From contig JALOMO010000034.1 of NCBI GenBank assembly GCA_025455395.1, positions 1 through 35,076 on the forward strand: a DNA stretch of 35,076 nucleotides, read 5' to 3'. Below are positions 7,400 to 14,558 of this stretch, piece by piece. Position numbers and translations under genes: made by a program. The notes beneath the pieces were generated by a model that was not told the DNA's origin, did no database searches, and saw only the letters and a program-made list of their open reading frames with translations. Source of the stretch: Bacteroidales bacterium. Lineage in GTDB: Bacteria > Bacteroidota > Bacteroidia > Bacteroidales > VadinHA17. Position 1 is the first letter of the stretch; each line of letters begins with the position of its first letter.

Positions 7400-7470
7400 A
7401 AACAAGAGGCATGTAGAAAGCATATGGTCGCCTTGCCTGGACGCGGGTTCGACTCCCGCCAGCTCCACGA
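7400..7470 (+). pseudogene. ssrA: 3' remnant of the tmRNA gene, predicted attachment site
   Basis: The sequence matches the 3' end of tmRNA: GCATGTAGAAAGC (7409-7421), then the T-arm GCGGG-TTCGACT-CCCGC (7443-7459), then the acceptor strand CAGCTCCA (7460-7467). The acceptor would need a 5' partner of the type GGGGCTG; none lies in the preceding 400 bases, and no tag-peptide reading frame ending in Leu-Ala-Ala is visible. The intact gene is therefore not here. The fragment fits the displaced duplicate left when an element integrates into the 3' end of ssrA. The left limit of homology (about 7400) is approximate. A tRNA was considered, but the expected 5' acceptor does not pair. Confidence 0.72.
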
Positions 7471-7481
7471 TCAAGCACAAA
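7461..7481 (+). repeat. 21-bp direct repeat at the ssrA end, copy 1
   Basis: The segment starts AGCTCCACGA and continues TCAAGCACAAA. It recurs at 7928-7948 with one difference (G at 7469, C at the matching 7936). It covers the last bases of the tmRNA acceptor and the first bases beyond it. Confidence 0.7.
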
Positions 7482-7488
7482 ACAACCA

Positions 7489-7536
7489 CCCCCGAAAGGG
7501 GGTTTTTAAAACAACCACCCCCGAAAGGGGGTTTTT
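7489..7536 (+). terminator. Two tandem CCCCC-GAAA-GGGGG terminators
   Basis: Two identical hairpins lie 29 bases apart: CCCCC (7489-7493 and 7518-7522), a GAAA loop, and GGGGG (7498-7502 and 7527-7531), each followed by five T residues. They directly follow the ssrA 3' end, where the native ssrA terminator would be expected. Confidence 0.8.
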
Positions 7537-7597
7537 GTTTTTTAAAAGACCCGAAGAAAGCTTGCTTTCTGAAGGGGGATTTGAAAAAACAAAAAAG

Positions 7598-7628
7598 ACC
7601 ATGCGCAGCATGGTGGTTGTTTTGTATT
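7598..7628 (+). terminator. Hairpin ACCATGC-GCA-GCATGGT with T-rich tail
   Basis: A perfect 7-bp stem (7598-7604 with 7608-7614) has A-rich sequence before it and GGTTGTTTTGTATTT after it. A shorter version of this tail recurs near 7797-7811, where it follows a different stem, CAGGCTGGT. Confidence 0.45.
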
Positions 7629-7688
7629 TGCAGGACAGGAGCTAAGGGACGGTGCCGCCGAGCCCCGCGAGGCGGCACACCCCCGCCT
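7629..7688 (+). repeat. GC-rich hairpin repeat, copy A
   Basis: The core 7641-7688 is 48 bases and matches copy B (7870-7917) at 47 positions; weaker similarity starts at TGCAGG (7629). Inside is a strong stem, GTGCCGCC with GGCGGCAC, around an 11-base loop. It is followed by a C-run (ACACCCCCGCCT). No coding sense is seen. Confidence 0.8.
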
Positions 7689-7712
7689 CTTATCTTAAGC
7701 GCCCAGACGTGT

Positions 7713-7743
7713 GGGGGAATGGGCGAATGGGCGAATGGGCGAG
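7713..7743 (+). repeat. 8-bp microsatellite, unit GGGCGAAT
   Basis: GGGGGAAT, two exact GGGCGAAT units and a partial GGGCGAG follow head to tail, about 3.9 units in all. Tracts like this can change length by slippage. Confidence 0.85.
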
Positions 7744-7788
7744 CAGGCCAAGAGAAGAGTGAGCGATGAAGCGACAGGAATAAAGATA

Positions 7789-7858
7789 CAGGCTGGTGGT
7801 GTTTTGTATTTAAGACCGAGCCTTAAGGCCTTCGGCGAGCGAAGGAGGAACCAGCCTG
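7789..7858 (+). repeat. Long stem-loop between the duplicated blocks
   Basis: CAGGCTGGT (7789-7797) is complementary to ACCAGCCTG (7850-7858). The 52-base interior has its own short palindromes (CCTTAAGG at 7821-7828 and CCTTCGGCGAGCGAAGG nearby). A transcript through here would be highly structured. Confidence 0.55.
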
Positions 7859-7917
7859 CAGGTGAGCAAGCTAAGGGACGGTGCCGCCGAGCCCCACGAG
7901 GCGGCACACCCCCGCCT
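7857..7917 (+). repeat. GC-rich hairpin repeat, copy B
   Basis: Second copy of the block at 7629-7688, with the core 7870-7917 differing at one base (A at 7895) that lies in the hairpin loop, so the stem is unchanged. The two cores start 229 bases apart. Confidence 0.8.
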
Positions 7918-7927
7918 GATTCCAGCA

Positions 7928-7948
7928 AGCTCCACCATCAAGCACAAA
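7928..7948 (+). repeat. 21-bp direct repeat of the ssrA end, copy 2
   Basis: The segment starts AGCTCCACCA and continues TCAAGCACAAA, matching 20 of 21 bases at 7461-7481. The T-arm does not precede it, so it is not a second tmRNA end. Together the copies bracket the 446-base repeat-rich stretch. Confidence 0.65.
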
Positions 7949-8035
7949 CCTTCACGACAGACTGCCCTCGATTTTTTATTTGACACAGGTTACCATTTTT
8001 CATAACTTGTCTTGTTTAACCAACCTATATCTGCC

Positions 8036-10246
8036 ATGCCCAGCATATTACCCGGCTATGAATATGATATTTTCATCAGCTACAGACAGAAGGACAACAA
8101 GTTTGACGGGTGGGTCACCAGGTTTGTTGCAGACCTGCAGAATGAACTTGATGCCACATTCAAGGAAGACATCAGCATCTATTTCGATGAGAATCCGCAT
8201 GACGGACTGCTCGAGATGCATGATGTGGACAAGAGTCTGCAGATAAAACTCAAATGCCTGATATTCATGCCAATACTGTCACAGACCTACTGTGACCCAG
8301 GCAGTTTTGCCTGGCAGCATGAATTCGTGGCCTTCAATAAAATGGCTTCAGAGGATGAGTTTGGCAGGGACATCAAACTATACAGCGGGAATGTAAGCAG
8401 CCGCATAATCCCTATAGTGATCAGGGAGCTCGATAGTTCAGATATAAAGCTGGTGGAAGATGAGCTCGGTACAAGGCTGAGGGCAATAGAATTTATCTTT
8501 TCTGCTGCCGGGGTAAACAGACCCCTTACTCCCTCTGACAGTCCCGAAAAGAACCGTAATAACACATTCTACAGGGACCAGATAAACAAGGTGGCATACG
8601 CCGTGAAAGAGGTTATCTACGGCATGCACCCCAACAAGGAGAAGCGCATGTCAAGGACCTATAAAACCTATGATAAGCAGGAGGGCGGCCGGCTGGCAGC
8701 AGAGGAGCGGAAGCCCGAGAAGAGGAGTACACCAAAAAGGGCGAGGGCGGTTGCCTCGATAGCTTCTGCTGCTCTGTTAGTTGTCATGCTGCTTCTCCTT
8801 GTCTACCCGGGCTGGATAAGAAACATAAGAACAATGTCTCTGGGCCCGGGAAAGGCCAATATCGCCACCATAGCCGTTCTTCCGGTGTCGAACCTTACGG
8901 GAAACACCGATCTTGACTGGATTCCAATGTCAATCCATGACGACATCATTACACCTCTCAGCTGCACCAGGGAGCTGGTGGTGCGTCCCAAGCAATCTAC
9001 CGTGCAGTTCAGGGAGAGCAAGGCGCCAATGAGTACCATAGCTAAGACACTGCAGGTCAAATATCTGCTTGAGACAGCCGTGAAAGGCAGCGAGGAGAAA
9101 CTGCGGCTCGAAGTACGACTTGTGGAAGCAGTGCCCCAGGAACGTTACGTTTGGACAAAGTCGTACGAAACATCCTGGAATGAACTGACAGCGCTTTACC
9201 CGGAGATAGTAAACAATGTATTCAGGGAGATGAAGATCGGCCTTTCCAGGGAACAGCACAAACTGGTGCAGTCAAACAGACACGACAATCCCGAGGTCAG
9301 GAAGTTGTGCAGAAGGGGTGAATATTACATGAACAAGCTTACAAAAGAGGATTTCCAGACAGGCCTGGCCTATTTACAGCAGGCAATAGACCTTGATCCG
9401 GCAGATCCGCTCCCCTACCTTACACTTGCCAGGGCATACACCACCGGAAGCCACATTGCCGATGTCGGCCCGGATGCAGGGAAGCTGTCGCAGGCTTATG
9501 CAAAGAAAGCCCTTGAACTCGATTCGATGAACATAGAAGCTGCAGATGCATTTGTGGCTCTTGGCGCAAATGCCCTCTACTCTGACTGGGACTTCAAAAC
9601 CGCCAGGGATCATCTGACACGAGCACTGGAGCTTAACCCGAACAATGCCTTTGCGCATTACCATTACGGATGGTATATCACTCTTGAAGGAGACCTGGAG
9701 ACGGCCATTAACGAGTTTAAGAGATGCATTGAGATAGACCCCCTCGAACTCTATTTCATTCATAATCTTGCGTGGTATTATCTCTGGATAGGTGAGTTCG
9801 AAAAGGCTGTGGATCCTGCCAGGCAAACGATCGAAATCAACCCTGAATATGCCATGGGTAAGGCAGCACTGGGACTGGCATATGCCGAGACGGGCAGGTA
9901 TGATGAAGCCATTGAACTGCAACGCCAGGCACTGAAAGAAACCAGGTTATTCGAACATTACCTTGGCATAAGCTATGTCAGGGCAGGGTATCGTGACAGC
10001 GCACTGATAATTGTCGACAGGTTGAAAGGATATAAAAGTCCGTGGTTCAACTGGGGACTGTCAGAACTCTTAACTGTACTGGGCGACAAGGAACAGGCAA
10101 TGGTATATGTCGAAAGAGCATTTGACAAGAGGCAGGATTTCATTCCCTGGTTCAACAGGGATTATTACCTGAAGCCGCTCATGGAAAACAAGCGTTTCCT
10201 GGAGATAGTCAACAGCCTTGATTATCCGAAGAAGGCAGGAACCTGA
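8036..10246 (+). CDS. TIR domain, transmembrane, TolB-like and TPR signalling protein
   Basis: 736 residues from ATG 8036 (MPSILPGYEYD); an in-frame TTG at 8012 is less likely. Residues about 6-190 form a TIR domain: YDIFISYRQKD at the start, the DISIYFDEN strand, and FAWQHEF, a W-x-x-E variant of the region holding the catalytic Glu in NAD-cleaving TIRs. A single membrane helix lies at about 237-260. A periplasmic part follows, with a TolB/FlgO-like segment (TIAVLPVSNLTGN, about 278-400) and roughly eight TPR units to the C-terminus. This architecture occurs in Bacteroidota, with the TIR on the cytoplasmic side and the TPRs in the periplasm. NADase activity and a defence role are possible but not shown. 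It is the first gene to the right of the predicted attachment site. Confidence 0.82.
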   Translation: MPSILPGYEYDIFISYRQKDNKFDGWVTRFVADLQNELDATFKEDISIYFDENPHDGLLEMHDVDKSLQIKLKCLIFMPILSQTYCDPGSFAWQHEFVAFNKMASEDEFGRDIKLYSGNVSSRIIPIVIRELDSSDIKLVEDELGTRLRAIEFIFSAAGVNRPLTPSDSPEKNRNNTFYRDQINKVAYAVKEVIYGMHPNKEKRMSRTYKTYDKQEGGRLAAEERKPEKRSTPKRARAVASIASAALLVVMLLLLVYPGWIRNIRTMSLGPGKANIATIAVLPVSNLTGNTDLDWIPMSIHDDIITPLSCTRELVVRPKQSTVQFRESKAPMSTIAKTLQVKYLLETAVKGSEEKLRLEVRLVEAVPQERYVWTKSYETSWNELTALYPEIVNNVFREMKIGLSREQHKLVQSNRHDNPEVRKLCRRGEYYMNKLTKEDFQTGLAYLQQAIDLDPADPLPYLTLARAYTTGSHIADVGPDAGKLSQAYAKKALELDSMNIEAADAFVALGANALYSDWDFKTARDHLTRALELNPNNAFAHYHYGWYITLEGDLETAINEFKRCIEIDPLELYFIHNLAWYYLWIGEFEKAVDPARQTIEINPEYAMGKAALGLAYAETGRYDEAIELQRQALKETRLFEHYLGISYVRAGYRDSALIIVDRLKGYKSPWFNWGLSELLTVLGDKEQAMVYVERAFDKRQDFIPWFNRDYYLKPLMENKRFLEIVNSLDYPKKAGT

Positions 10247-10290
10247 CGAAGAGCCGGGCGTTATAGGAGCCCTAATGCAATAAAGGAAGC

Positions 10291-10333
10291 TTCGGGATCA
10301 CTGAATGTACATTAAGCTGATCCGAACTTTTTC
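10291..10333 (+). terminator. Terminator after the TIR-TPR gene
   Basis: TTCGGGATCA (10291-10300) pairs with TGATCCGAA (10318-10326), one base bulged, and CTTTTTC follows. Confidence 0.6.
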
Positions 10334-10338
10334 GTACA

Positions 10339-10369
10339 TTTGAATTATCCTTGCTTAAATGTAGCTTAT
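10339..10369 (+). promoter_or_regulatory. Candidate Bacteroidota-type promoter for the nitroreductase gene
   Basis: TTTG (10339-10342) lies 19 bases before TAGCTTAT (10362-10369), which matches six of the eight positions of TAnnTTTG when the two free positions are counted. The spacing agrees with the known -33/-7 pattern. The ATG is 10 bases further on. Confidence 0.35.
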
Positions 10370-10379
10370 AATTACAACA

Positions 10380-11042
10380 ATGAAAAAGATCTTTCAAACA
10401 CGTTTCATTCTTATTATATTGAGCTTAACTTTGACCCCTGTGATGGTCTCAGCACAGGATATTATTCTCCCCGTCCCGCATAAATCAGGGGGCAAACCTC
10501 TGATGGATGCGCTGAATGAGAGACAGTCGGTGAGAACTTTCACCGGTGACAATCTCTCAGTGCAACAGCTTTCAGACCTTCTCTGGGCAGCATGGGGCAT
10601 CAACCGCGAACCAGCCGGTAACCGTACGGCCCCTTCATCACATAATCGCCAGGAGATGGACGTCTATGTCACACTGAAGAGCGGACTCTATCTCTACGAT
10701 GCCAGGGCAAATATCCTGAAGCAAATCCATGACAGGGATATCCGCGCTCTGACCGGAACGCAGGATTTTCCTGCAACGGCACCCGTAAACCTCGTATATG
10801 TTTCTGACATGACAAAGAGAGGCAAGAAAGAGGGGGATACAATAACTGATACCGACCTGCTCTCATCATGGGCAAACACAGGCTTCATGGCACAGAATGT
10901 CTATTTATACTGTGCCTCTGAGGGACTTGGCTGCGTCATCAGGGCAATGGTACCGCGTGACAAGCTGGCCCCTGAAATGGAACTTAAACCACATCAGGCC
11001 ATAATACTTGCACAGACAGTCGGCTTCACCCCGGAAAAATAA
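10380..11042 (+). CDS. Exported nitroreductase-family (SagB/ThcOx-like) oxidoreductase
   Basis: 220 residues. An N-terminal signal peptide (MKKIFQTRFILIILSL, cleavage likely after VSAQ) is followed by a nitroreductase fold. RQSVRTFTGDNLS near residues 49-61 holds the FMN-phosphate-binding Arg region, LSDLLWAAWGINR follows, and the SSHNRQ segment and the late QNVYLYCASEGLGCV helix are typical of this family. Such proteins bind FMN and reduce small acceptors with NAD(P)H; an exported form would need FMN loading or export, so the substrate and even the redox role are uncertain. It stands alone on the plus strand, convergent with the esterase/MBL locus, and probably has its own promoter. Confidence 0.8.
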   Translation: MKKIFQTRFILIILSLTLTPVMVSAQDIILPVPHKSGGKPLMDALNERQSVRTFTGDNLSVQQLSDLLWAAWGINREPAGNRTAPSSHNRQEMDVYVTLKSGLYLYDARANILKQIHDRDIRALTGTQDFPATAPVNLVYVSDMTKRGKKEGDTITDTDLLSSWANTGFMAQNVYLYCASEGLGCVIRAMVPRDKLAPEMELKPHQAIILAQTVGFTPEK

Positions 11043-11117
11043 ATGCCTCCCTTTCTGCGAATTATGCTTACGCTGGCCTGATCATCCTTCCTGTTTAATG
11101 ATTGATCATTTAATTCA

Positions 11118-12266
11118 TTATTCAGGCACTTTCATGCCCGATGCCGCATAAGCAACTTCTTCGGGTATTATCACTGCACCAAGGTAGTAGACTATCTGAA
11201 TCTGCTTCTCACCATTCCTTCCAGGAGCCACCTCAAAATGGTGCCATCCGCTCGCCTCATCAAGCCATATTCCACTGGCTATTCCGTTTACACAGTTTGC
11301 CATATCCTGAACAAACCTCCAATCACCATAGCCGGCATCTTCGAGCATTGTATCCATTAAATCAGTTTTTGTGACATGAAAGATCATCTCCGCAGAATGA
11401 CCGGTGTAAACCTGCAACCTGTACCTGTCATAGGGTGCAAAATTATCCTTAATATGATACACAAGCTTGTTGATATCTTCTTTGAAATAGCCAAATGCTT
11501 CAGCAGAACGCAACTCTCTTTTCCTTCTAGGCCCCGGGCTGATAGCATCTCCGGTAAAAAGCATCATATCAGGCATTAGCAGGAAGACAGTCCCGCCATT
11601 GGAATGACCCCTTACCAAAAAGGTTTTAACAGTTCGTCCGCCTCCTAGATCGAAGGTCTTTTCACCATGTCTGAAGATCTGATATACCGAAGGATCTATG
11701 GCATGCATGGTTCTGAACCTTTCCATGTCCTCTCCCTCACCAATAAACAATGGCACACTGCTGCCGAGGAATGCTTTCGTCATACCGCTGTGGTCAGGGT
11801 GCATATGTGTGACACCAACATCAAGCGGGAGGTTGCCAATTAATCCGTTGACAACCTCCAAAAACTCCTCTTTTGCATTCTCACGGGGTGTAATCAGATC
11901 TCCTGCATAACCATCAATATAATTATTGCCCAGGTCAATCATCAAGGCCTTCTCCTTTCCGCAGATAATATAAACATCTACCCCAACCAGGCCGCCTCCT
12001 TTTAGTCCGGGTGTCCCCGGATCACAGATTTTATAGACCCTATCCCCTATTTTGTAAACGATATATGAACCAAAATGTATACTATCTCCCAGTTGCTTCA
12101 ATCTTGAGGGGTTGAACCCTGAAGGAACATCCGTCCGGGTGCATGCAAAACCAGAAATAACCATTGTGAACAGCATGATTATCTTCAGCAGCTCTGAACG
12201 TACTATTTTATTACCTGCGGAGATGACGCGGCCAGGTTCACTCCTATTATCTCTTTCCTTTGACAT
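11118..12266 (-). CDS. Exported metallo-beta-lactamase fold hydrolase (MBL-1), probable lipoprotein
   Basis: 382 residues from the ATG of MSKERDNR. A longer frame upstream would overlap the end of the preceding YdjC-like gene, so the shorter start is preferred. A hydrophobic segment ending ISGFAC suggests a lipoprotein signal, although the lipobox is not ideal. All zinc ligands of the MBL fold are visible: HMHPDH, the His of RGHSNGG, the Asp of LFTGDAIS and the His of TGHSAE. It differs clearly from the two MBL proteins further upstream in the locus. Hydrolysis of an ester, lactone or similar bond is expected. It is the last gene of the minus-strand locus, 52 bases after the first YdjC-like gene. 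Confidence 0.8.
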   Translation of the reverse strand: MSKERDNRSEPGRVISAGNKIVRSELLKIIMLFTMVISGFACTRTDVPSGFNPSRLKQLGDSIHFGSYIVYKIGDRVYKICDPGTPGLKGGGLVGVDVYIICGKEKALMIDLGNNYIDGYAGDLITPRENAKEEFLEVVNGLIGNLPLDVGVTHMHPDHSGMTKAFLGSSVPLFIGEGEDMERFRTMHAIDPSVYQIFRHGEKTFDLGGGRTVKTFLVRGHSNGGTVFLLMPDMMLFTGDAISPGPRRKRELRSAEAFGYFKEDINKLVYHIKDNFAPYDRYRLQVYTGHSAEMIFHVTKTDLMDTMLEDAGYGDWRFVQDMANCVNGIASGIWLDEASGWHHFEVAPGRNGEKQIQIVYYLGAVIIPEEVAYAASGMKVPE

Positions 12267-12318
12267 TGTTATTTTAGTAGTTAAAATTAAGTATGACAAA
12301 TAATTTTGAAGAGTTTTA

Positions 12319-13419
12319 TCAAACTGCCAGGTCACTGCCGGTCAGTTTCAGGTGGTTCTGATATTCCCTTGTTCCGTAAAGTGCATCACGGAAATTAACC
12401 AGTTCGATACGATTCTCCCTTATCCAGTTTTTAAGCCTCACGTCGCACAGCGCCGCAACATCCTGCACACGTCCGACAACAAACTGCTGAGCGCGGGCGC
12501 GGTTGCCCCTCTCTCCAAGCCGGTAGACATAGTAGTCAACATAACCGGGATGCCATGACTGCGTTATAATAACGTCTTCCGGATGTTTCAGGATGCCTGC
12601 GCGATCTTCCGTATAAAACAGGACAGGATCGTACTTCGCTTCCACTTGTGAAACGCTGTCGGTTAACAAATCTATATAAGCCGTGGTCCCGGCTGCGTTA
12701 ATAATCTTACGGCTCGCCCACCGCTCGTCTGGAACGGTAGCCGGGCTGGGGGTGGCGTTATAGTATTTTGCCCACTCCTCACCAGCATCCTGTGCGGCCT
12801 TGATCTTTCTTACATACTCATCATTGGTGGGAGGCTGGCCTGCAAAACCATACGGCAGACCGTATTCATCGTTTACTTGCTTAACGGCTCTGCCCCATGG
12901 TGAGTTGCCTCTGCCGCCACTGCCGGTGTCAGGGACCCTGCCCAGTATCTTAACACATCTGTCGAGCTGCGCCCGGAGTTCTCTCACTGCCTCATCAAAG
13001 ACTACATCCTCAGCACGGCTGAGATCAAGCCTGAACCTGCCGGCAAACGGACCCTCCTTTTCGACAAGAGAAGGAACCTGAGCGGGGTCGAGCACCGGTG
13101 CTCCCCACATGTGCATATGCCATCCGACGGAGATCCAGGGAAGTGCCCTCAGCCTTTCAAGTGCGTCCTCTGTCCCCGGCGAGTCGAGCATTATGTCAGC
13201 AGAGGTCACCACACCCTTCTCTATTGTCTCGAAGGCCCCGATATTGCAAACCTTTGAAAAACCGACGTCATCGGCTCTGACGACCATCTTCCTGCCTGCA
13301 GGTGCTGTATTGGTTGCTCCGGCAGCCGGGGCAGCAAAAGAGGGAACAGTAGCGGCAAGACCCAGGCCGGCTGCGCCCGCTCCCATGGTTTGAATAAATG
13401 ATCTTCTGTTAGTTTTCAT
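12319..13419 (-). CDS. Tat-exported YdjC/ChbG-type deacetylase (copy 1)
   Basis: 366 residues from the ATG of MKTNRRSFIQ; a TTG two codons upstream is not preferred. The twin-arginine signal (NRRSFIQ plus an Ala/Gly-rich core) predicts export in folded form. The mature part fits the YdjC/ChbG carbohydrate deacetylase family: RADDVGFS with the metal-binding Asp pair, WHMHMWG with His ligands, and SWHPGYVDYY carrying the HPGY motif. ChbG removes an acetyl group from chito-oligosaccharides; the exported members of this branch have no known substrate. It is a close paralogue of the protein at 15779-16879 in the same locus. The fold assignment is good; the substrate is unknown. Confidence 0.8.
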   Translation of the reverse strand: MKTNRRSFIQTMGAGAAGLGLAATVPSFAAPAAGATNTAPAGRKMVVRADDVGFSKVCNIGAFETIEKGVVTSADIMLDSPGTEDALERLRALPWISVGWHMHMWGAPVLDPAQVPSLVEKEGPFAGRFRLDLSRAEDVVFDEAVRELRAQLDRCVKILGRVPDTGSGGRGNSPWGRAVKQVNDEYGLPYGFAGQPPTNDEYVRKIKAAQDAGEEWAKYYNATPSPATVPDERWASRKIINAAGTTAYIDLLTDSVSQVEAKYDPVLFYTEDRAGILKHPEDVIITQSWHPGYVDYYVYRLGERGNRARAQQFVVGRVQDVAALCDVRLKNWIRENRIELVNFRDALYGTREYQNHLKLTGSDLAV

Positions 13420-13485
13420 CTTCAATAAATTAAGTAATGTTTAGTCTTTAGTCTCATATTTCTTCATAACCTTCGAACCCTAAGT

Positions 13486-14526
13486 TCATGCTTTCGAAGG
13501 ATAAACGCCATTTTCGGAATATCTTATTCTTCCCAGTCCCTTGACCTGCTTGTAATAAGCCACTGACTTTGCACCGGTACTGCTGACGGACTCCTCTATG
13601 TAAGTATAACGTTTCGGGTCGTCTATAACATCGTTAAGTGCTTCAAGGATATTAAGCAGGACACTGTTTTCAAGGTTGTTTGCAAAGTGTCCCGAGAAAA
13701 CATAGTCAAACTCATCGAGGCGGGTACATAATATCTTCAAACGATCACGATATGAAGTCAGGTTGCAGTATTCCTGGTAGAACATTCCTTTTTTTGGACC
13801 ACCGCCACACCCGATACGGTCGCTGATCACATCGTCGCCTGCAATCAGGTTTCGTCCTTTCTTGTCGATAAACATAGCGTGTCCTGCCGCATGACCTGCA
13901 GTCCAGAAGAGCTCGATGTCATAATCGCCGCCGAGATTAAATATGTGGCCATCCGGCACGCCAATAAGCTCGTAATCCTTATACTCAGGCAGATCTTTCA
14001 GGTCATACTCAACATATTCGTTGTTGAACCTGTCCCATGCACCGGGTTTTACTACTGTTTTGATATTATCCACTTCATACTCGTGGCAGTAAACCTTATC
14101 CCACAGAACGTTACCAAGCGAATGATCGCTTCCCAGGTGGGTATTCACCACAATGACCGGCATATTGCCGGTTAGCTGACTGACAAGCCCTTTCTGGTCT
14201 CCCAGGCCAAAGGCGGTGTCGATAAGCATCGCCTTTTCCGGCCCGATGATAAGATACTGCCACACATCGCCGCCACTGCCAAGACTCGGGTTCCATAGTC
14301 CGTACATATTGTCGCTGTACTTGTAGACTTCCACATACGGATTGATGTCATAGACTTTCATGGTATCATTACCTTCCCTGAACATCTTCTGGAATGTCCA
14401 GCTAAGGTTGTTCTGAATCCAGTTGGTATTGTTCTTATCATTCAAATCGCCCCATTTAATCCTTTTTGCCTTGGATGCACCTTTAATCGGTGCCATCATC
14501 ACAATATTTTTTATTTGTTCTGCCAT
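13486..14526 (-). CDS. Cytoplasmic-looking MBL-fold protein with altered metal motif (MBL-2)
   Basis: 346 residues, clearly paralogous to the next gene upstream: both share YDINPYVEVY, YLIIGPEK, MLIDTA and the VYCHEY segment. Unlike that neighbour it has no Tat signal; only 32 bases separate the genes, so none has been missed. The metal motif reads THLGSDHSLG, where the second His of HxHxDH is replaced by Gly. The other ligands are present: TAGHAAGH, the Asp of LIAGDDV and the His of SGHF. It may bind one metal, or act on a different substrate, or be a non-catalytic partner. A perfect Shine-Dalgarno sequence precedes the ATG. Confidence 0.82.
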   Translation of the reverse strand: MAEQIKNIVMMAPIKGASKAKRIKWGDLNDKNNTNWIQNNLSWTFQKMFREGNDTMKVYDINPYVEVYKYSDNMYGLWNPSLGSGGDVWQYLIIGPEKAMLIDTAFGLGDQKGLVSQLTGNMPVIVVNTHLGSDHSLGNVLWDKVYCHEYEVDNIKTVVKPGAWDRFNNEYVEYDLKDLPEYKDYELIGVPDGHIFNLGGDYDIELFWTAGHAAGHAMFIDKKGRNLIAGDDVISDRIGCGGGPKKGMFYQEYCNLTSYRDRLKILCTRLDEFDYVFSGHFANNLENSVLLNILEALNDVIDDPKRYTYIEESVSSTGAKSVAYYKQVKGLGRIRYSENGVYPSKA

Positions 14527-14531
14527 TTCAT

Positions 14532-14539
14532 CTCCTCCT
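14532..14539 (-). promoter_or_regulatory. Strong Shine-Dalgarno sequence before MBL-2
   Basis: On the minus strand AGGAGGAG ends five bases before the ATG at 14526. Such sites are rare in Bacteroidota, and the neighbouring genes lack one. It supports the start chosen for MBL-2 and suggests high or independent translation. Confidence 0.6.
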
Positions 14540-14558
14540 GTTCAATTTAGTTTGAAAA

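Larger units (their letters stand above)
1..7470. mobile_element. Right-hand part of an element integrated in ssrA (left end outside window)
   Basis: The right boundary is inferred from a 3' fragment of a tmRNA gene at about 7400-7470. No 5' half of that RNA lies within the preceding 400 bases, which are occupied by a JAB-protein gene and its terminator. Integrases that use ssrA normally rebuild an intact gene at one end and leave a short 3' duplicate at the other. The genes inside fit mobile DNA: a RecA-like ATPase, DUF3871, a RadC/JAB protein and an HNH nuclease. By eye this part is also more AT-rich than the chromosome to its right. No integrase, relaxase or conjugation gene is visible, so the element type (conjugative element, phage or island) cannot be decided. 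That the DUF1566 gene at the left edge belongs to it is an assumption. Confidence 0.55.

Noticed and set aside
7396-7467. Complete tRNA gene ending at the T-arm
   Set aside because: The 5' end (AGCTAAAC) does not pair with the acceptor CAGCTCC, and no D-arm or anticodon arm can be folded; the upstream bases match tmRNA instead.
7489-7536. CRISPR repeats
   Set aside because: Only two 29-base units are present, they are terminator hairpins with T-tracts, and there are no spacers or cas genes.
7424-7983. Several open frames on both strands, 62-124 codons
   Set aside because: They run through terminators, the duplicated hairpin block and the microsatellite, and their products are low-complexity Pro/Arg/Gly-rich sequences.
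9374-9922. 182-codon minus-strand frame
   Set aside because: It is antisense to the TPR part of the TIR protein and has no protein-like motifs.
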